Positions 28,483 through 36,527 of a stretch of 64,000 nt of DNA are shown here, piece after piece; the first letter of the stretch is position 1; each line of letters begins with the position of its first letter. A program made the translations under genes and the position numbers. The stretch lies in assembly GCF_007097385.1 (NCBI RefSeq), contig NZ_VJZS01000006.1, positions 62,001 through 126,000 of the forward strand, written 5' to 3'. A model generated the notes under the pieces. It ran no database searches, was not told where the DNA came from, and saw nothing but the letters and a program-made list of their open reading frames with translations. The stretch is from Flavobacterium sp. ZT3R18 (lineage in GTDB: Bacteria > Bacteroidota > Bacteroidia > Flavobacteriales > Flavobacteriaceae).

Positions 28483-29151
28483 TTATTTTGCTTTAGGAGA
28501 CATATAACCGTCAGCTTTCATTTGGTTCACGCAAGCTTGCATGATTTCGTCAACAGTAGTACTGATGTCTGATACATCCAAAGATTTTGTAGTAGCACTC
28601 CAAACCAATTTATTGTTTTTCAAGTCAAAAATATTAGTTTCGATATAGTAATAAGTGTTTTCTTGGTAGTATCCAGGCGTATAGTAAGCAGGAGCATAAG
28701 CACCATACCAGCCACCAAATCCTGCACCGTAACCCATTCCGTATCCACCTGCGTAACCATATCCCATTCCTGGATATCCCATTCCGCCATAATAGTTTGC
28801 GGTTCCAGGAACATATTGAGTTTCTTTATCTGCTTTTATGAAACGCAATGTAATTGCACCATCAAAACCTTCAGTTTGTAGAATACTTAATTTTTGATCT
28901 TGCGTAAGATTTAAATTTTGTTGGTTTAAATAATTGAAAGAAGAAGTTAAAACCTCAGGATTAATAGAAACGATTCTGTTTTCTGTGGATCTTCTGGTGC
29001 TTTCATCTTTTGCCAGAGCTACAACTATTACTTTTTTAAAGTTTTCTTTTGCAAGAGTTGAATTTGGATCTCTCCAACTAGAAACAATTGTTGTGTTACT
29101 TCCACAACTTGCAAGACAAATACAGACTAATGCGATAAAAATGTTTTTCAT
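28483..29151 (-). CDS. Lipoprotein with Gly/Tyr/Met-rich segment, DUF4136-like
   Basis: This 222-residue protein has the lipoprotein signal MKNIFIALVCICLASCGS with the lipidated Cys at residue 16. The mature part starts NTTIVSSWRDPNSTLAKENF, which resembles DUF4136-type lipoproteins. Residues about 120-160 are a low-complexity run rich in Gly, Tyr, Met and Pro. The C-terminal part ETNIFDLKNNKLVWSATTKS is typical of these families. It is probably anchored in the outer membrane; the function is unknown. It has no obvious operon partner. Confidence 0.75.
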   Translation of the reverse strand: MKNIFIALVCICLASCGSNTTIVSSWRDPNSTLAKENFKKVIVVALAKDESTRRSTENRIVSINPEVLTSSFNYLNQQNLNLTQDQKLSILQTEGFDGAITLRFIKADKETQYVPGTANYYGGMGYPGMGYGYAGGYGMGYGAGFGGWYGAYAPAYYTPGYYQENTYYYIETNIFDLKNNKLVWSATTKSLDVSDISTTVDEIMQACVNQMKADGYMSPKAK

Positions 29152-29242
29152 AATTTCCTGTTTTTTGATTTAATGTAGTAAAAGTAATTATAATTCGATG
29201 AAAAACTACCTAAATACAATAAAAAAATTAACATGATTTCCT

Positions 29243-29695
29243 TTAAAAAGCCTTTTTTATTCGATCCAAATCTCTTTTAGTATCTTGTTCCTTAAGTGAT
29301 TCTCTTTTGTCGTATGTTTTTTTACCTTTACAAAGTCCAATTTGTAGTTTAGCCAATCCCTTTTCATTGGTAAATAATTTTAGGGGAACAATGGTAAGTC
29401 CTTTGGCTTGTACGCTTCTAAGTAAGCCCTTCAATTCTCTTTTCTTTAAAAGTAATTTACGTTCGCTACGGGCTTTGTGATTGAATTGATTCCCGAAAGT
29501 ATATTCTTCGATATAGGTATTAATGGCAAAAAGTTCATTACCGCTAAATTCACAAAAACTTTCGGTAATATTAGCTTTTCCTAATCGGATAGATTTTATT
29601 TCAGTTCCCGCCAAAACAATACCGGCGGTAAAGGTTTCGATTATTTCATAATCGAATCGGGCTCTTTTATTGAGTATGTTTACTGTTTTTAGCAT
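29243..29695 (-). CDS. smpB: tmRNA-binding protein SmpB
   Basis: SmpB delivers tmRNA to stalled ribosomes in trans-translation. The start chosen gives 150 residues beginning MLKTVNILNKRARFDYEI. An upstream start 18 bp earlier would lie within 10 bp of a -7 element and add MYICLL, so it is unlikely. Family motifs are AGIVLAGTEIKSIRLGKANI, NHKARSERKLLLKKREL and the basic tail KKTYDKRESLKEQDTKRD. The tmRNA gene itself was not found in this window. Confidence 0.95.
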   Translation of the reverse strand: MLKTVNILNKRARFDYEIIETFTAGIVLAGTEIKSIRLGKANITESFCEFSGNELFAINTYIEEYTFGNQFNHKARSERKLLLKKRELKGLLRSVQAKGLTIVPLKLFTNEKGLAKLQIGLCKGKKTYDKRESLKEQDTKRDLDRIKKAF

Positions 29696-29702
29696 AAGAA
29701 GG

Positions 29703-29710
29703 CAAATGTA
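29703..29710 (-). promoter_or_regulatory. -7 element of smpB
   Basis: On the minus strand TACATTTG matches TAnnTTTG and lies 8 bp before the chosen smpB start. Transcription would begin almost at the start codon. No TTG is found at a standard upstream distance. Confidence 0.45.
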
Positions 29711-29846
29711 CAAACTATATTTTTTAAGAAAAAATTATTCAAAACGAATATTTATTTTATTATAAGTAAGAAATATTTTATCATAATTAATTATTTATGT
29801 TAATTTATTAAGTATATTCGGGTCTAAATATTAAAAACCTATTAAA

Positions 29847-31358
29847 ATGACAAAAATCACACTAAGATTATCCGTTATTATGTTTTTGGTTCTTGTTTCT
29901 TGTGCCAAAGATGATGCTCTTCAGGAAAATAGTCCTGTTAGTATTGAGTCTCAGAATGAGCCTCTGACTTCAAAAGAAATTAATAAAAAAATAGATGAGG
30001 CAATAAGGACCAAGGGGAGTTTTGATTGGAGCAAAGCTTCTGATTATTTACTTTGGAGTGCTGTGGTTCGTGGACAGAATATTGTAACAATAGGATTTGG
30101 TAATTCAAGAAAAGATTTCGAAAGATCTAAATCGGCTAGAATTGATAATATTCAAAATGAGTTGCAAGAAACTATTATGAAACATGAGGGGGGGAATTTA
30201 AAGAAAGGCTCGATTTCTTCCGATGAATATTTAAATTTAATTGATGTTACAATTACAAAACTGGAAACCATTATTGCTTTAAGAAAGAATAAGCATATCC
30301 GGTATATAGAACCAGCTGATTACAGGTATTTTGAAAATGAAAATTTAGAACGCCGTTCAGATTCAGGTTCAGGTTCAGGGTGTGGATTTGAAGCTTCATC
30401 ACTCAGTACATTAGATTATACAACAATTACGCCCAACGCAAAAGTTCCTTGGGCATTTTATTTGCATAATATTCCTGGTGCATGGAATTATAGTACCGGG
30501 AAAGGAATTACAATTGGGATTGTAGATACTGGAGTTTCACCCAACCAAACATTATTAGGTTCAAACTTTAATGATGGTGTTTCGACCGATAGAACAATTC
30601 AAAAATATGGTGTTTATGTTGATTCCATTTGGCCATGGACAAGTGGGACAGATGGGCCTAACGATCAATGCGGACACGGCACTAGTATGGCATCTGTGGC
30701 CGCTTCACCAAGAAATGATAAAGGATTGCCGGTTGGCGTGGCTTATAATGCCAATTTAGTGACTTATCGTGCGGCAAGCAATGTGGTTTTAGATGGATAT
30801 CACGAGCAAAATGGTGTTAAAAATGCCTTTATCGCATTAGGAAATAGAAGTGATGTAAAAATCATTTCAATGTCGATGGGACATATTTTTTCGGTTGGTA
30901 AAATTGAAGATGGAATAAAATACGCCTATAGTAAAGGTAAATTGATTTTCTGCGCAGGCGGAACATCAACCGATTTTACGACATTTGTAGGAGTTATTTT
31001 CCCCGCTTGGATGCCAGAAACCATTGCGGTAACAGGTGTAAAAGAAGGCGCTAGTTATCAAAAATGTGATGTTTGTCATACAGGTGGAAAAATAGATTTT
31101 ACAGTAGTTATGCAAAGGGCTGGTTCTGGTAATACGATTCCTGTAGGTAGTTATTATGACAATCAATCTGATTATGTTGGTGGATCATCAGTTGCAACAG
31201 CTACCACAGCTGGAATCGCAGCTTTGGTTTGGGCTAAAAATCCAAGTTGGACAAGGGATCAAGTTTTAGCAAAGATGCGCCAATCGGCAAGCTTTTATCC
31301 AAACAAAAACCCAGAATTTGGTTATGGAAACATTAATGCCTTGTTAGCGGTTCAATAA
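29847..31358 (+). CDS. Subtilisin-like (S8) serine protease, lipoprotein
   Basis: This 503-residue protein has the lipoprotein signal MTKITLRLSVIMFLVLVSCA with Cys19 lipidated. A propeptide-like region (about 40-165) precedes a Ser/Gly linker. The protease domain (about 200-500) has the catalytic D227 in GIVDTGVSP, H277 in QCGHGTSMASV and S448 in GGSSVATATTAG. The oxyanion-hole position, normally Asn in an AAGN-type motif, reads CAGGTS, so the Asn looks replaced by Gly. Two cysteine pairs (CDVC) may form a disulfide. It probably acts at the cell surface. Its activity is uncertain because of the Asn change. Confidence 0.85.
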   Translation: MTKITLRLSVIMFLVLVSCAKDDALQENSPVSIESQNEPLTSKEINKKIDEAIRTKGSFDWSKASDYLLWSAVVRGQNIVTIGFGNSRKDFERSKSARIDNIQNELQETIMKHEGGNLKKGSISSDEYLNLIDVTITKLETIIALRKNKHIRYIEPADYRYFENENLERRSDSGSGSGCGFEASSLSTLDYTTITPNAKVPWAFYLHNIPGAWNYSTGKGITIGIVDTGVSPNQTLLGSNFNDGVSTDRTIQKYGVYVDSIWPWTSGTDGPNDQCGHGTSMASVAASPRNDKGLPVGVAYNANLVTYRAASNVVLDGYHEQNGVKNAFIALGNRSDVKIISMSMGHIFSVGKIEDGIKYAYSKGKLIFCAGGTSTDFTTFVGVIFPAWMPETIAVTGVKEGASYQKCDVCHTGGKIDFTVVMQRAGSGNTIPVGSYYDNQSDYVGGSSVATATTAGIAALVWAKNPSWTRDQVLAKMRQSASFYPNKNPEFGYGNINALLAVQ

Positions 31359-31376
31359 TCAAATTTTTATTTAAAT

Positions 31377-31412
31377 AAAAAACCATCAAAAAGAAATTTT
31401 TGATGGTTTTTC
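31377..31412 (+). terminator. Terminator after the subtilase gene
   Basis: A long stem of AAAACCATCAAAAA and TTTTTGATGGTTTT has a short loop and a T-run. It lies 20 bp after the stop. Confidence 0.85.
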
Positions 31413-31447
31413 TATAGTTGTTTCTTTCTAATCAATACTTTTGCAAC

Positions 31448-31669
31448 ATGGAAAAGCAACAATCAAAAGATCCGCTTCACGGAATTACTCTCCAAAAAAT
31501 AGTAGAAGCATTAGTCGCACACTACGGATTTGACACCTTGGGAGAGCTCATAAAAATAAAATGTTTCAATGAAAATCCTAGTGTAAAATCAAGCCTTACC
31601 TTTTTACGAAAAACCGATTGGGCCAGAAAACAAGTCGAAGAATTGTATGTAAAGACAATAAAAAAGTAA
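31448..31669 (+). CDS. VF530 family small DNA-binding protein
   Basis: This 73-residue protein starts [20 protein letters not shown] and matches the VF530 family (DUF2132), with [21 protein letters not shown] and [19 protein letters not shown]. The family is described as DNA-binding from structural work on a Vibrio member. ATG 31448 is chosen because TACTTTTG at 31436-31443 looks like the -7 element, which would rule out the TTG at 31418. The physiological role is unknown. Confidence 0.85.
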   Translation: MEKQQSKDPLHGITLQKIVEALVAHYGFDTLGELIKIKCFNENPSVKSSLTFLRKTDWARKQVEELYVKTIKK

Positions 31670-31705
31670 TCCAATAATTTTTATCCCGAGCTTAGTCGAG
31701 GGAAA

Positions 31706-31830
31706 GAGCTTAATCCTGCTATCCGCTTGTATCTTTTCTTAAGGCGAAGAAATCCAGATAATTATCGGGACGCCTCAAGAAAAGGTAATTGTGAGAGCAA
31801 TTCGACTATCAGGGCTAGGGCATTCGTTTT
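31706..31830. repeat. Dispersed hairpin repeat, AGCCC family, copy 2 (reversed)
   Basis: Edges read GAGCTTAATCCTGCTATCCGC at the left and CTATCAGGGCTAG at the right, the reverse of the 21.0-kb copy. Inner arms CTTTTCTTAAGGCG (31733-31746) and CGCCTCAAGAAAAG (31771-31784) pair at 13 of 14 positions, and the loop holds GATAATTATC. There is no ORF. Confidence 0.6.
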
Positions 31831-31863
31831 CATAAGATGTAAAGATCTTGTATAAGTCACTAA

Positions 31864-32502
31864 TTATTTTTTAGCTATTATTTGAAATCCATTTGCCATA
31901 TTTCCATTCATTGTCTTTACAATTAGAGGGTTTTCGATTAAAATTTCAAAGTCTTTCGTCAAGGTTTTAATCCACTCTTTTGTATGATGACGAAAAGTGG
32001 CTCCTTCTGGAAGTTTGAAAACGCCAAAGTTATTTTGGTCTCCATTTAAGTATTCATATCGCTCCACTTCAACTGAGTTTTCTTGTAGATAATAGTCGCT
32101 TATATACAATATTCCACCTTTTTTAAGTTTGGATAGCAGTAAATTGAGTAAACTCTTTTGCCCTTCATTAGACGGGATACAAGTTAAAACGGCAAAAAGA
32201 ATGATACAATCAACAGAGTTGTCTTCGAGTGTCAGTTCTGTTGGGTTTTCAATATGAAAAAGAGCCAAATCGTTTTCTGATATTCCTCTCGCGATTAATT
32301 CTTTAGAAGTGTCAAATCCGCAAACATTCTCAAATCCTAAATCATTTAATTCTTTTACAATTCTTCCATACCCACACCCAAAGTCAACAATTATGCTTTG
32401 TTTGTTTACAAAGGGATTCAGTAATTCTATGTCTATTGGATGAGTAAATGTTTTTATGTCGGCTACTTCGTCCCAATATTCTTTTTGATTGTCTAGATTC
32501 AT
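31864..32502 (-). CDS. Class I SAM-dependent methyltransferase
   Basis: This 212-residue protein has SAM-binding motif I IVDFGCGYGRIVKELNDLG at about residues 38-56, then FENVCGFDTSKELIARG and VDCIILFAVLTCIPSNEGQ. It resembles small-molecule methyltransferases of the Methyltransf_11/25 type. The substrate is unknown. It sits between a dispersed repeat and an area with a transposase remnant, so it may belong to the accessory islet. Confidence 0.85.
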   Translation of the reverse strand: MNLDNQKEYWDEVADIKTFTHPIDIELLNPFVNKQSIIVDFGCGYGRIVKELNDLGFENVCGFDTSKELIARGISENDLALFHIENPTELTLEDNSVDCIILFAVLTCIPSNEGQKSLLNLLLSKLKKGGILYISDYYLQENSVEVERYEYLNGDQNNFGVFKLPEGATFRHHTKEWIKTLTKDFEILIENPLIVKTMNGNMANGFQIIAKK

Positions 32503-32726
32503 TTTTGGTTTTTTTTACTAGGTGCATTCAAATAATAAATGCGAATTTTGAGTTAATGTTTAATTTCTGTAAAGATACCTCATTGGTTGTGATTTTTTTA
32601 CGACATAGATAGATATATAGAATTGATAGTGTCGTAAAGGATTAAATAGATGCTTTACTTTACACATAGGCTGACTATGTGTGAAATAGAACTATTTTCT
32701 TTATTCTCTTTAATTCTTAGTTATAA

Positions 32727-32882
32727 ATCGATGTGGTTCATTTTTTATTTACTAGGTATGACCATTACCCAGAACTAAAAATACCAAATACTAACAATGC
32801 TCTTGAAAGGCATTTTTCAGATTTAAAAATCATCCCTGATGGGTTGCTCCTCAGCAGAGCCTATTTTCGTTTAGTTTTTTAA
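32727..32882 (+). pseudogene. Transposase C-terminal remnant
   Basis: A 51-codon open stretch without a start codon of its own reads ELKIPNTNNALERHFSDLK before a stop at 32880. The NTNNALExxFSDLK motif is the tail found in a group of Bacteroidota transposases. Nothing recognisable of the rest lies upstream, where the frame is closed at 32724. It marks a past insertion just before the lectin gene. The surrounding 32503-33035 contains no other gene; a small hairpin ACACATAG/CTATGTGT lies near 32665-32685. Confidence 0.55.
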
Positions 32883-33035
32883 TATAAAGTTCTGTTGAAA
32901 AAAAAGGTTTTACAAAAGTAAATAAGAAGCATAATTTTTGTCCACTTTAAGCAAACATTTAAAAAATAGCATCATTTTTATCCATTACGCTGAAAAACAC
33001 GTATTTCCACCTGTTTTTTTTAGAAAATTTGGTTC

Positions 33036-33043
33036 TAAATTTG
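33036..33043 (+). promoter_or_regulatory. -7 element for the CVNH gene
   Basis: TAAATTTG matches the -7 consensus and would give a leader of about 85 nt. The leader contains an imperfect AAAGCCGG/CCGCTTTT hairpin. No TTG at a good distance was found. Confidence 0.45.
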
Positions 33044-33133
33044 AGTGTCGAAAGGGAAAGCCGGATTCCGCTTTTGATGGGAGGTCGTCGAAAATCCTTA
33101 ATAAAGAGTAGACTAAATATAAAAAAAAAGATT

Positions 33134-33520
33134 ATGATAAATTCTCAAACAATGGTGCTAACCCATTTTGTTCCTACTGGAAGTTATGTTGCAACATCAA
33201 AAAAAATTAGAGTAAACATGTATGCTCATTCTCAAAAAAGAGATCAGAACTGGATTGCATCCGGTTTAAATCTTACTGATTTGTCAGAATCGAATGTAAC
33301 CAACTATGATGGTATTTTAGTAAATGATTCAGGTAGTGCACCTCAAAATGGTTACATCCCTGGAGGAAGTTATGCAAAAACTACCAAAGACGTAAGCATA
33401 GTGTTTTCTGCTTATTGTCAAAAACGTGATGGTTCTTGGCAATACAGTTCATTAGTGATTACAAATCTGGCATTAACAAAAACAATCTCTAATATAGATG
33501 GTGTTTTAACAGTAGATTAA
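33134..33520 (+). CDS. Cyanovirin-N homology (CVNH) lectin-like protein
   Basis: The start ATG 33134 gives 128 residues with no signal peptide. Two tandem repeats of about 50 residues match the two halves of cyanovirin-N. The first reads GSYVATSKKIRVNMYAHSQK then RDQNWIASGLNL and NYDGIL. The second reads GSYAKTTKDVSIVFSAYCQK then RDGSWQYSSLVI and ISNIDGVL. The final ISNIDGVLTVD parallels IANIDGTLKYE at the end of cyanovirin-N. Cysteines that form disulfides in cyanovirin-N are absent apart from one. CVNH proteins bind mannose-rich glycans. A cytoplasmic or non-classically released lectin is inferred. A terminator follows. Confidence 0.72.
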   Translation: MINSQTMVLTHFVPTGSYVATSKKIRVNMYAHSQKRDQNWIASGLNLTDLSESNVTNYDGILVNDSGSAPQNGYIPGGSYAKTTKDVSIVFSAYCQKRDGSWQYSSLVITNLALTKTISNIDGVLTVD

Positions 33521-33578
33521 AAATCAGGGAATAAGATATTTTGATAATTCTAAATTATTTTACTCCCTTAACAACAAT

Positions 33579-33617
33579 AAAAAAACCCCTATCCTTAATT
33601 TTGGATCGGGGGTTTTT
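33579..33617 (+). terminator. Terminator after the CVNH gene
   Basis: AAAAAACCCCTATCC and GGATCGGGGGTTTTT form a GC-rich stem with a T-run. Confidence 0.8.
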
Positions 33618-33688
33618 GAGATAAAGTGAATTATATATTGTAGAAATGAGGCTTAATACCATTAATATTTATAAAATAGTACAATAAC

Positions 33689-33898
33689 TCATTGATCGTA
33701 TACTCTTCCCTTTTTGTCAATAAGAACACTCAAATTATTTTTATAGAATTCGAAAATGAAATCACCTTCGGAGGGAAAAGGCAAGTCTTTTAGATTTGCT
33801 TACGTTGATTTTCTTGATAAATTATAGATTGACAACGAAGTTTTCAACTCCTTTAATGTCATTTCTGGAGTTTTAGAACAAAGTACATTTTCATCCAT
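33689..33898 (-). pseudogene. Small gene interrupted by a stop codon
   Basis: On the minus strand an ATG at 33898 opens a 69-codon frame broken by one TAA at 33800-33802. The first part reads MDENVLCSKTPEMTLKELKT. After the stop the frame continues with KDLPFPSEGDFIFEFYKNN and ends VLIDKKGRVYDQ before TGA. The regular composition on both sides of the stop suggests a recent nonsense change (for example CAA to TAA) in a small gene. The family is not recognised; a short immunity-like or regulatory protein is possible. Confidence 0.55.
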
Positions 33899-33949
33899 AA
33901 TAGTTTTTATTTAAAATAGTAATTACATTCAACAGGTTAATATTAAGTG

Positions 33950-34498
33950 TCATTTATTCAAAATAGAATAAATTAAAGTATCCAGAAAACGCCCTTCGTA
34001 GTATTCGTTTTCTAATAAATGAGCTTCTTTTGTAAAACCATTTTTCAGTAAAACCTTTTCCGACCCCTCATTTTTAGGATCTAAAACAGCTTCTATAGAA
34101 TGCAGTTTCATCTCTTTAAAACCATATTCGACTACTTTTTTTAAGGCTTCGGATACAATTCCTTTTCCATTATATTCGGGTAATAGCATATAACCCACTT
34201 CGGCTCTGTAATGCTCTGGTTTTATTCGGTAATGTCCAATAATACCAATGATTTTCGAGTCATTTTTTAATCGTATTCCCCAGTTAATTCCAATGTTGTT
34301 TTCTATTTTGTTGTTTAGCATGGCAATAAGTTCCAACGCTTCTTCTTTGTTTTGAAGCAATGGCCTCGGAATGTATTTCATGACTTCTGTATTCGAACGC
34401 AACTCGAAAATGTCATCAGCATCATCTGTAGTTACTTGTTTTAGAGTCAATCTCTCGGTTTCAAGATTAGGAAAGGGGGTAAAGTTTATTTCTAACAT
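33950..34498 (-). CDS. GNAT acetyltransferase, RimJ/RimL type
   Basis: This 182-residue N-acetyltransferase starts LEINFTPFPNLETERLTLKQ. It has the acetyl-CoA motif EVGYMLLPEYNGKGIVSEAL at about residues 104-123 and AVLDPKNEGSEKVLLKNGF near the end. Relatives acetylate ribosomal protein N-termini or small amines; the substrate here is unknown. It overlaps the next upstream gene (alpha/beta hydrolase) by one base, so the two are translated from one message. Confidence 0.88.
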   Translation of the reverse strand: MLEINFTPFPNLETERLTLKQVTTDDADDIFELRSNTEVMKYIPRPLLQNKEEALELIAMLNNKIENNIGINWGIRLKNDSKIIGIIGHYRIKPEHYRAEVGYMLLPEYNGKGIVSEALKKVVEYGFKEMKLHSIEAVLDPKNEGSEKVLLKNGFTKEAHLLENEYYEGRFLDTLIYSILNK

Positions 34499-35439
34499 TA
34501 TTCGTTTTTGTTTAAAAATTCGATAATTTTTTTATTTGTAATTTCAGATTGATCAATAGATATAAAATGCCCCGCGTCTTTGATAACAGCAGTTTCAACA
34601 TTCGGGATAAATTGGTGCGCTTTCACGAATATTTTTTCATTATTCACAATATCATGGTCACCAATCAAAACCAGTACAGGAATTTTTAGTGACTTTAATT
34701 CTTTTTGAGAAAACGGCATCATACCTAATAATCGGGGTTTACTATTCCCATATTTGTAGGCAAGATAAAGTTGATTTTTAAAAACACCGTTAATTTTATC
34801 TGGATAGTATGAAAAAGCTTCGAAAAATTTATTAGTGCTTTTTGGACTTGGAAACATTTTAAGATTTATAGCAGACAGGACTTTTCCTAAGTTTGAGACT
34901 CTTCCAAAAGTTTGTGCAGGACTCAATAAAACTATTTTTTTAATTGCATTGCCAGGCTGTAAGGCTAAATAAGTTGCCATCCAACCGCCTCTTGATACTC
35001 CTAATAAATTAATGTTTTCCATCCGAAAGTGCTTAAAAATGGCATTGTAAAATCCCGCAGTCTGTTTATTGGTTAATTTTATACAGTTTGATAACGACTT
35101 TCCTGCTTCCAAGGGGAAGTCAATCGCGTAAACTCGGTATGCTGCACTAAATTCTTTTACATTAGGAAACCACATGGTGGAACTGGCATCTGTACCATGA
35201 AATAAAACCAAAGGTTCGCCTGTTTTTGGACCGCTAATGATAATGTGTGCAATACCATAATTTGTTGTTACATCCATTTCTTCAAACGGAACCTTCCATA
35301 ATTTTAATGTTTCATCGTATGATTTAATATATAATGCTTTTTCATCTATAGAATTAAATACATAATCGGATACTATTTTATGGCCAGAACAATCCAAGAA
35401 TAAAAAGATAAAGAATAACAGAAGTGGTAAGTTGCGCAT
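34498..35439 (-). CDS. Alpha/beta hydrolase lipoprotein
   Basis: This 313-residue protein has a lipoprotein signal, MRNLPLLLFFIFLFLDCSG, with Cys17 as the probable lipid site. The hydrolase fold has the oxyanion motif LVLFHGTDAS, the nucleophile Ser in LLGVSRGGWMA, an Asp in LVLIGDHDIV and a His in DAGHFISID. It is anchored in a membrane and probably hydrolyses an ester or related bond. The one-base overlap with the GNAT gene suggests an operon. Confidence 0.85.
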   Translation of the reverse strand: MRNLPLLLFFIFLFLDCSGHKIVSDYVFNSIDEKALYIKSYDETLKLWKVPFEEMDVTTNYGIAHIIISGPKTGEPLVLFHGTDASSTMWFPNVKEFSAAYRVYAIDFPLEAGKSLSNCIKLTNKQTAGFYNAIFKHFRMENINLLGVSRGGWMATYLALQPGNAIKKIVLLSPAQTFGRVSNLGKVLSAINLKMFPSPKSTNKFFEAFSYYPDKINGVFKNQLYLAYKYGNSKPRLLGMMPFSQKELKSLKIPVLVLIGDHDIVNNEKIFVKAHQFIPNVETAVIKDAGHFISIDQSEITNKKIIEFLNKNE

Positions 35440-35506
35440 AGTTTGATTGATTTACGAACTTCTGTATATTAGTTTTATCCAAATATAGAGAAATAATTTT
35501 CGTTAG

Positions 35507-36358
35507 TTATAAAATTTCAATGCCGAATTGTGATTTAAAGGTTTCGTATGAATCCAGAACTTGTATGCCTTCTTTTTCAAAAAGATTTCCAAAAGTATCA
35601 ACGGTGTCTGAATATCCAAACCAAGGTTCGATACATATAAAAGGAGCATTAGGAGGTGTCCAAATTCCTAAATCCGGAAAATCTTTGTAGTTTACTTTTA
35701 AAATTGGCTTCGATTTATTTAAAATGGTTATCGCTTTTGATGTCAGTTTTTTGAAAACCAAAGCATCATTTTCGAATAATTTATGATTTAAATGCAATTT
35801 TTTTTTGTCTAATTGTACTTGCTCAGTAACATTCGAAATTAGACCATCCTCCAAAAGATGAAATGTTAATGGTTCTTCATTCTCAAATTCAAGACTGTAA
35901 TTCTCAAAATCCCCTGGTAAGTCAAATGCAGGATGCGCCCCAATTGAAAATGGCATTTTTGATGCTCCTTTGTTGATGACTTTGTATTCAATTTTTAGGG
36001 ATGCATTTTCTAAAGCGTAAATTAAATGCAACTCAAAATCAAACGGATAATTTTCTTTAGTTTCATCAGATGAAGTTAACGAAAAAGTAGCACTGTTCTC
36101 TTGTTTGTCAATCAGTTCAAAATTCATTTCACGAGCAAATCCATGACGGGATAAGTTATATTTTTGGTCATTGTAGTGATAGGAATTGTTTTTGAGAGTA
36201 CCCACAATTGGAAATAAAATGGGGGAGTGCTTTCCCCAGAATTCAGGATTTCCGCTCCAAATGTATTCTGTATTAGAATTGTCTTTTAAGGAACACAATT
36301 CGGCTCCAGTATGATTTATATTTGCCGTTAGAATTGAGTTTGAAATAGTTGTAATCAA
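35507..36358 (-). CDS. Aldose 1-epimerase family protein (LacX-like)
   Basis: This 283-residue galactose-mutarotase fold protein starts MITTISNSILTANINHTGAE. It has LSRHGFAREMNFELIDKQE and FSIGAHPAFDLPGDFENYSL, with the conserved RHGFAR and GAHPAF histidines. The last part contains FICIEPWFGYSDTVD with the conserved Glu. It probably interconverts sugar anomers. The substrate is uncertain, since LacX-like members differ from true galactose mutarotase. It is divergent from the M1 peptidase gene. Confidence 0.88.
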   Translation of the reverse strand: MITTISNSILTANINHTGAELCSLKDNSNTEYIWSGNPEFWGKHSPILFPIVGTLKNNSYHYNDQKYNLSRHGFAREMNFELIDKQENSATFSLTSSDETKENYPFDFELHLIYALENASLKIEYKVINKGASKMPFSIGAHPAFDLPGDFENYSLEFENEEPLTFHLLEDGLISNVTEQVQLDKKKLHLNHKLFENDALVFKKLTSKAITILNKSKPILKVNYKDFPDLGIWTPPNAPFICIEPWFGYSDTVDTFGNLFEKEGIQVLDSYETFKSQFGIEIL

Positions 36359-36527
36359 AATAATATTCGTTTTTTAATGGTTAGCATACCGTAAAGATAT
36401 TTTATATTTTTTATTTAGGTTACAGAAACTGCACTAATTATATTTAAGAAATTTCAATCAGATTCTCAATTTTAACTGAAAATTTCATTTTTTTTCCATT
36501 AATTTGTCATTGAAAAAAAAGAAAAAT

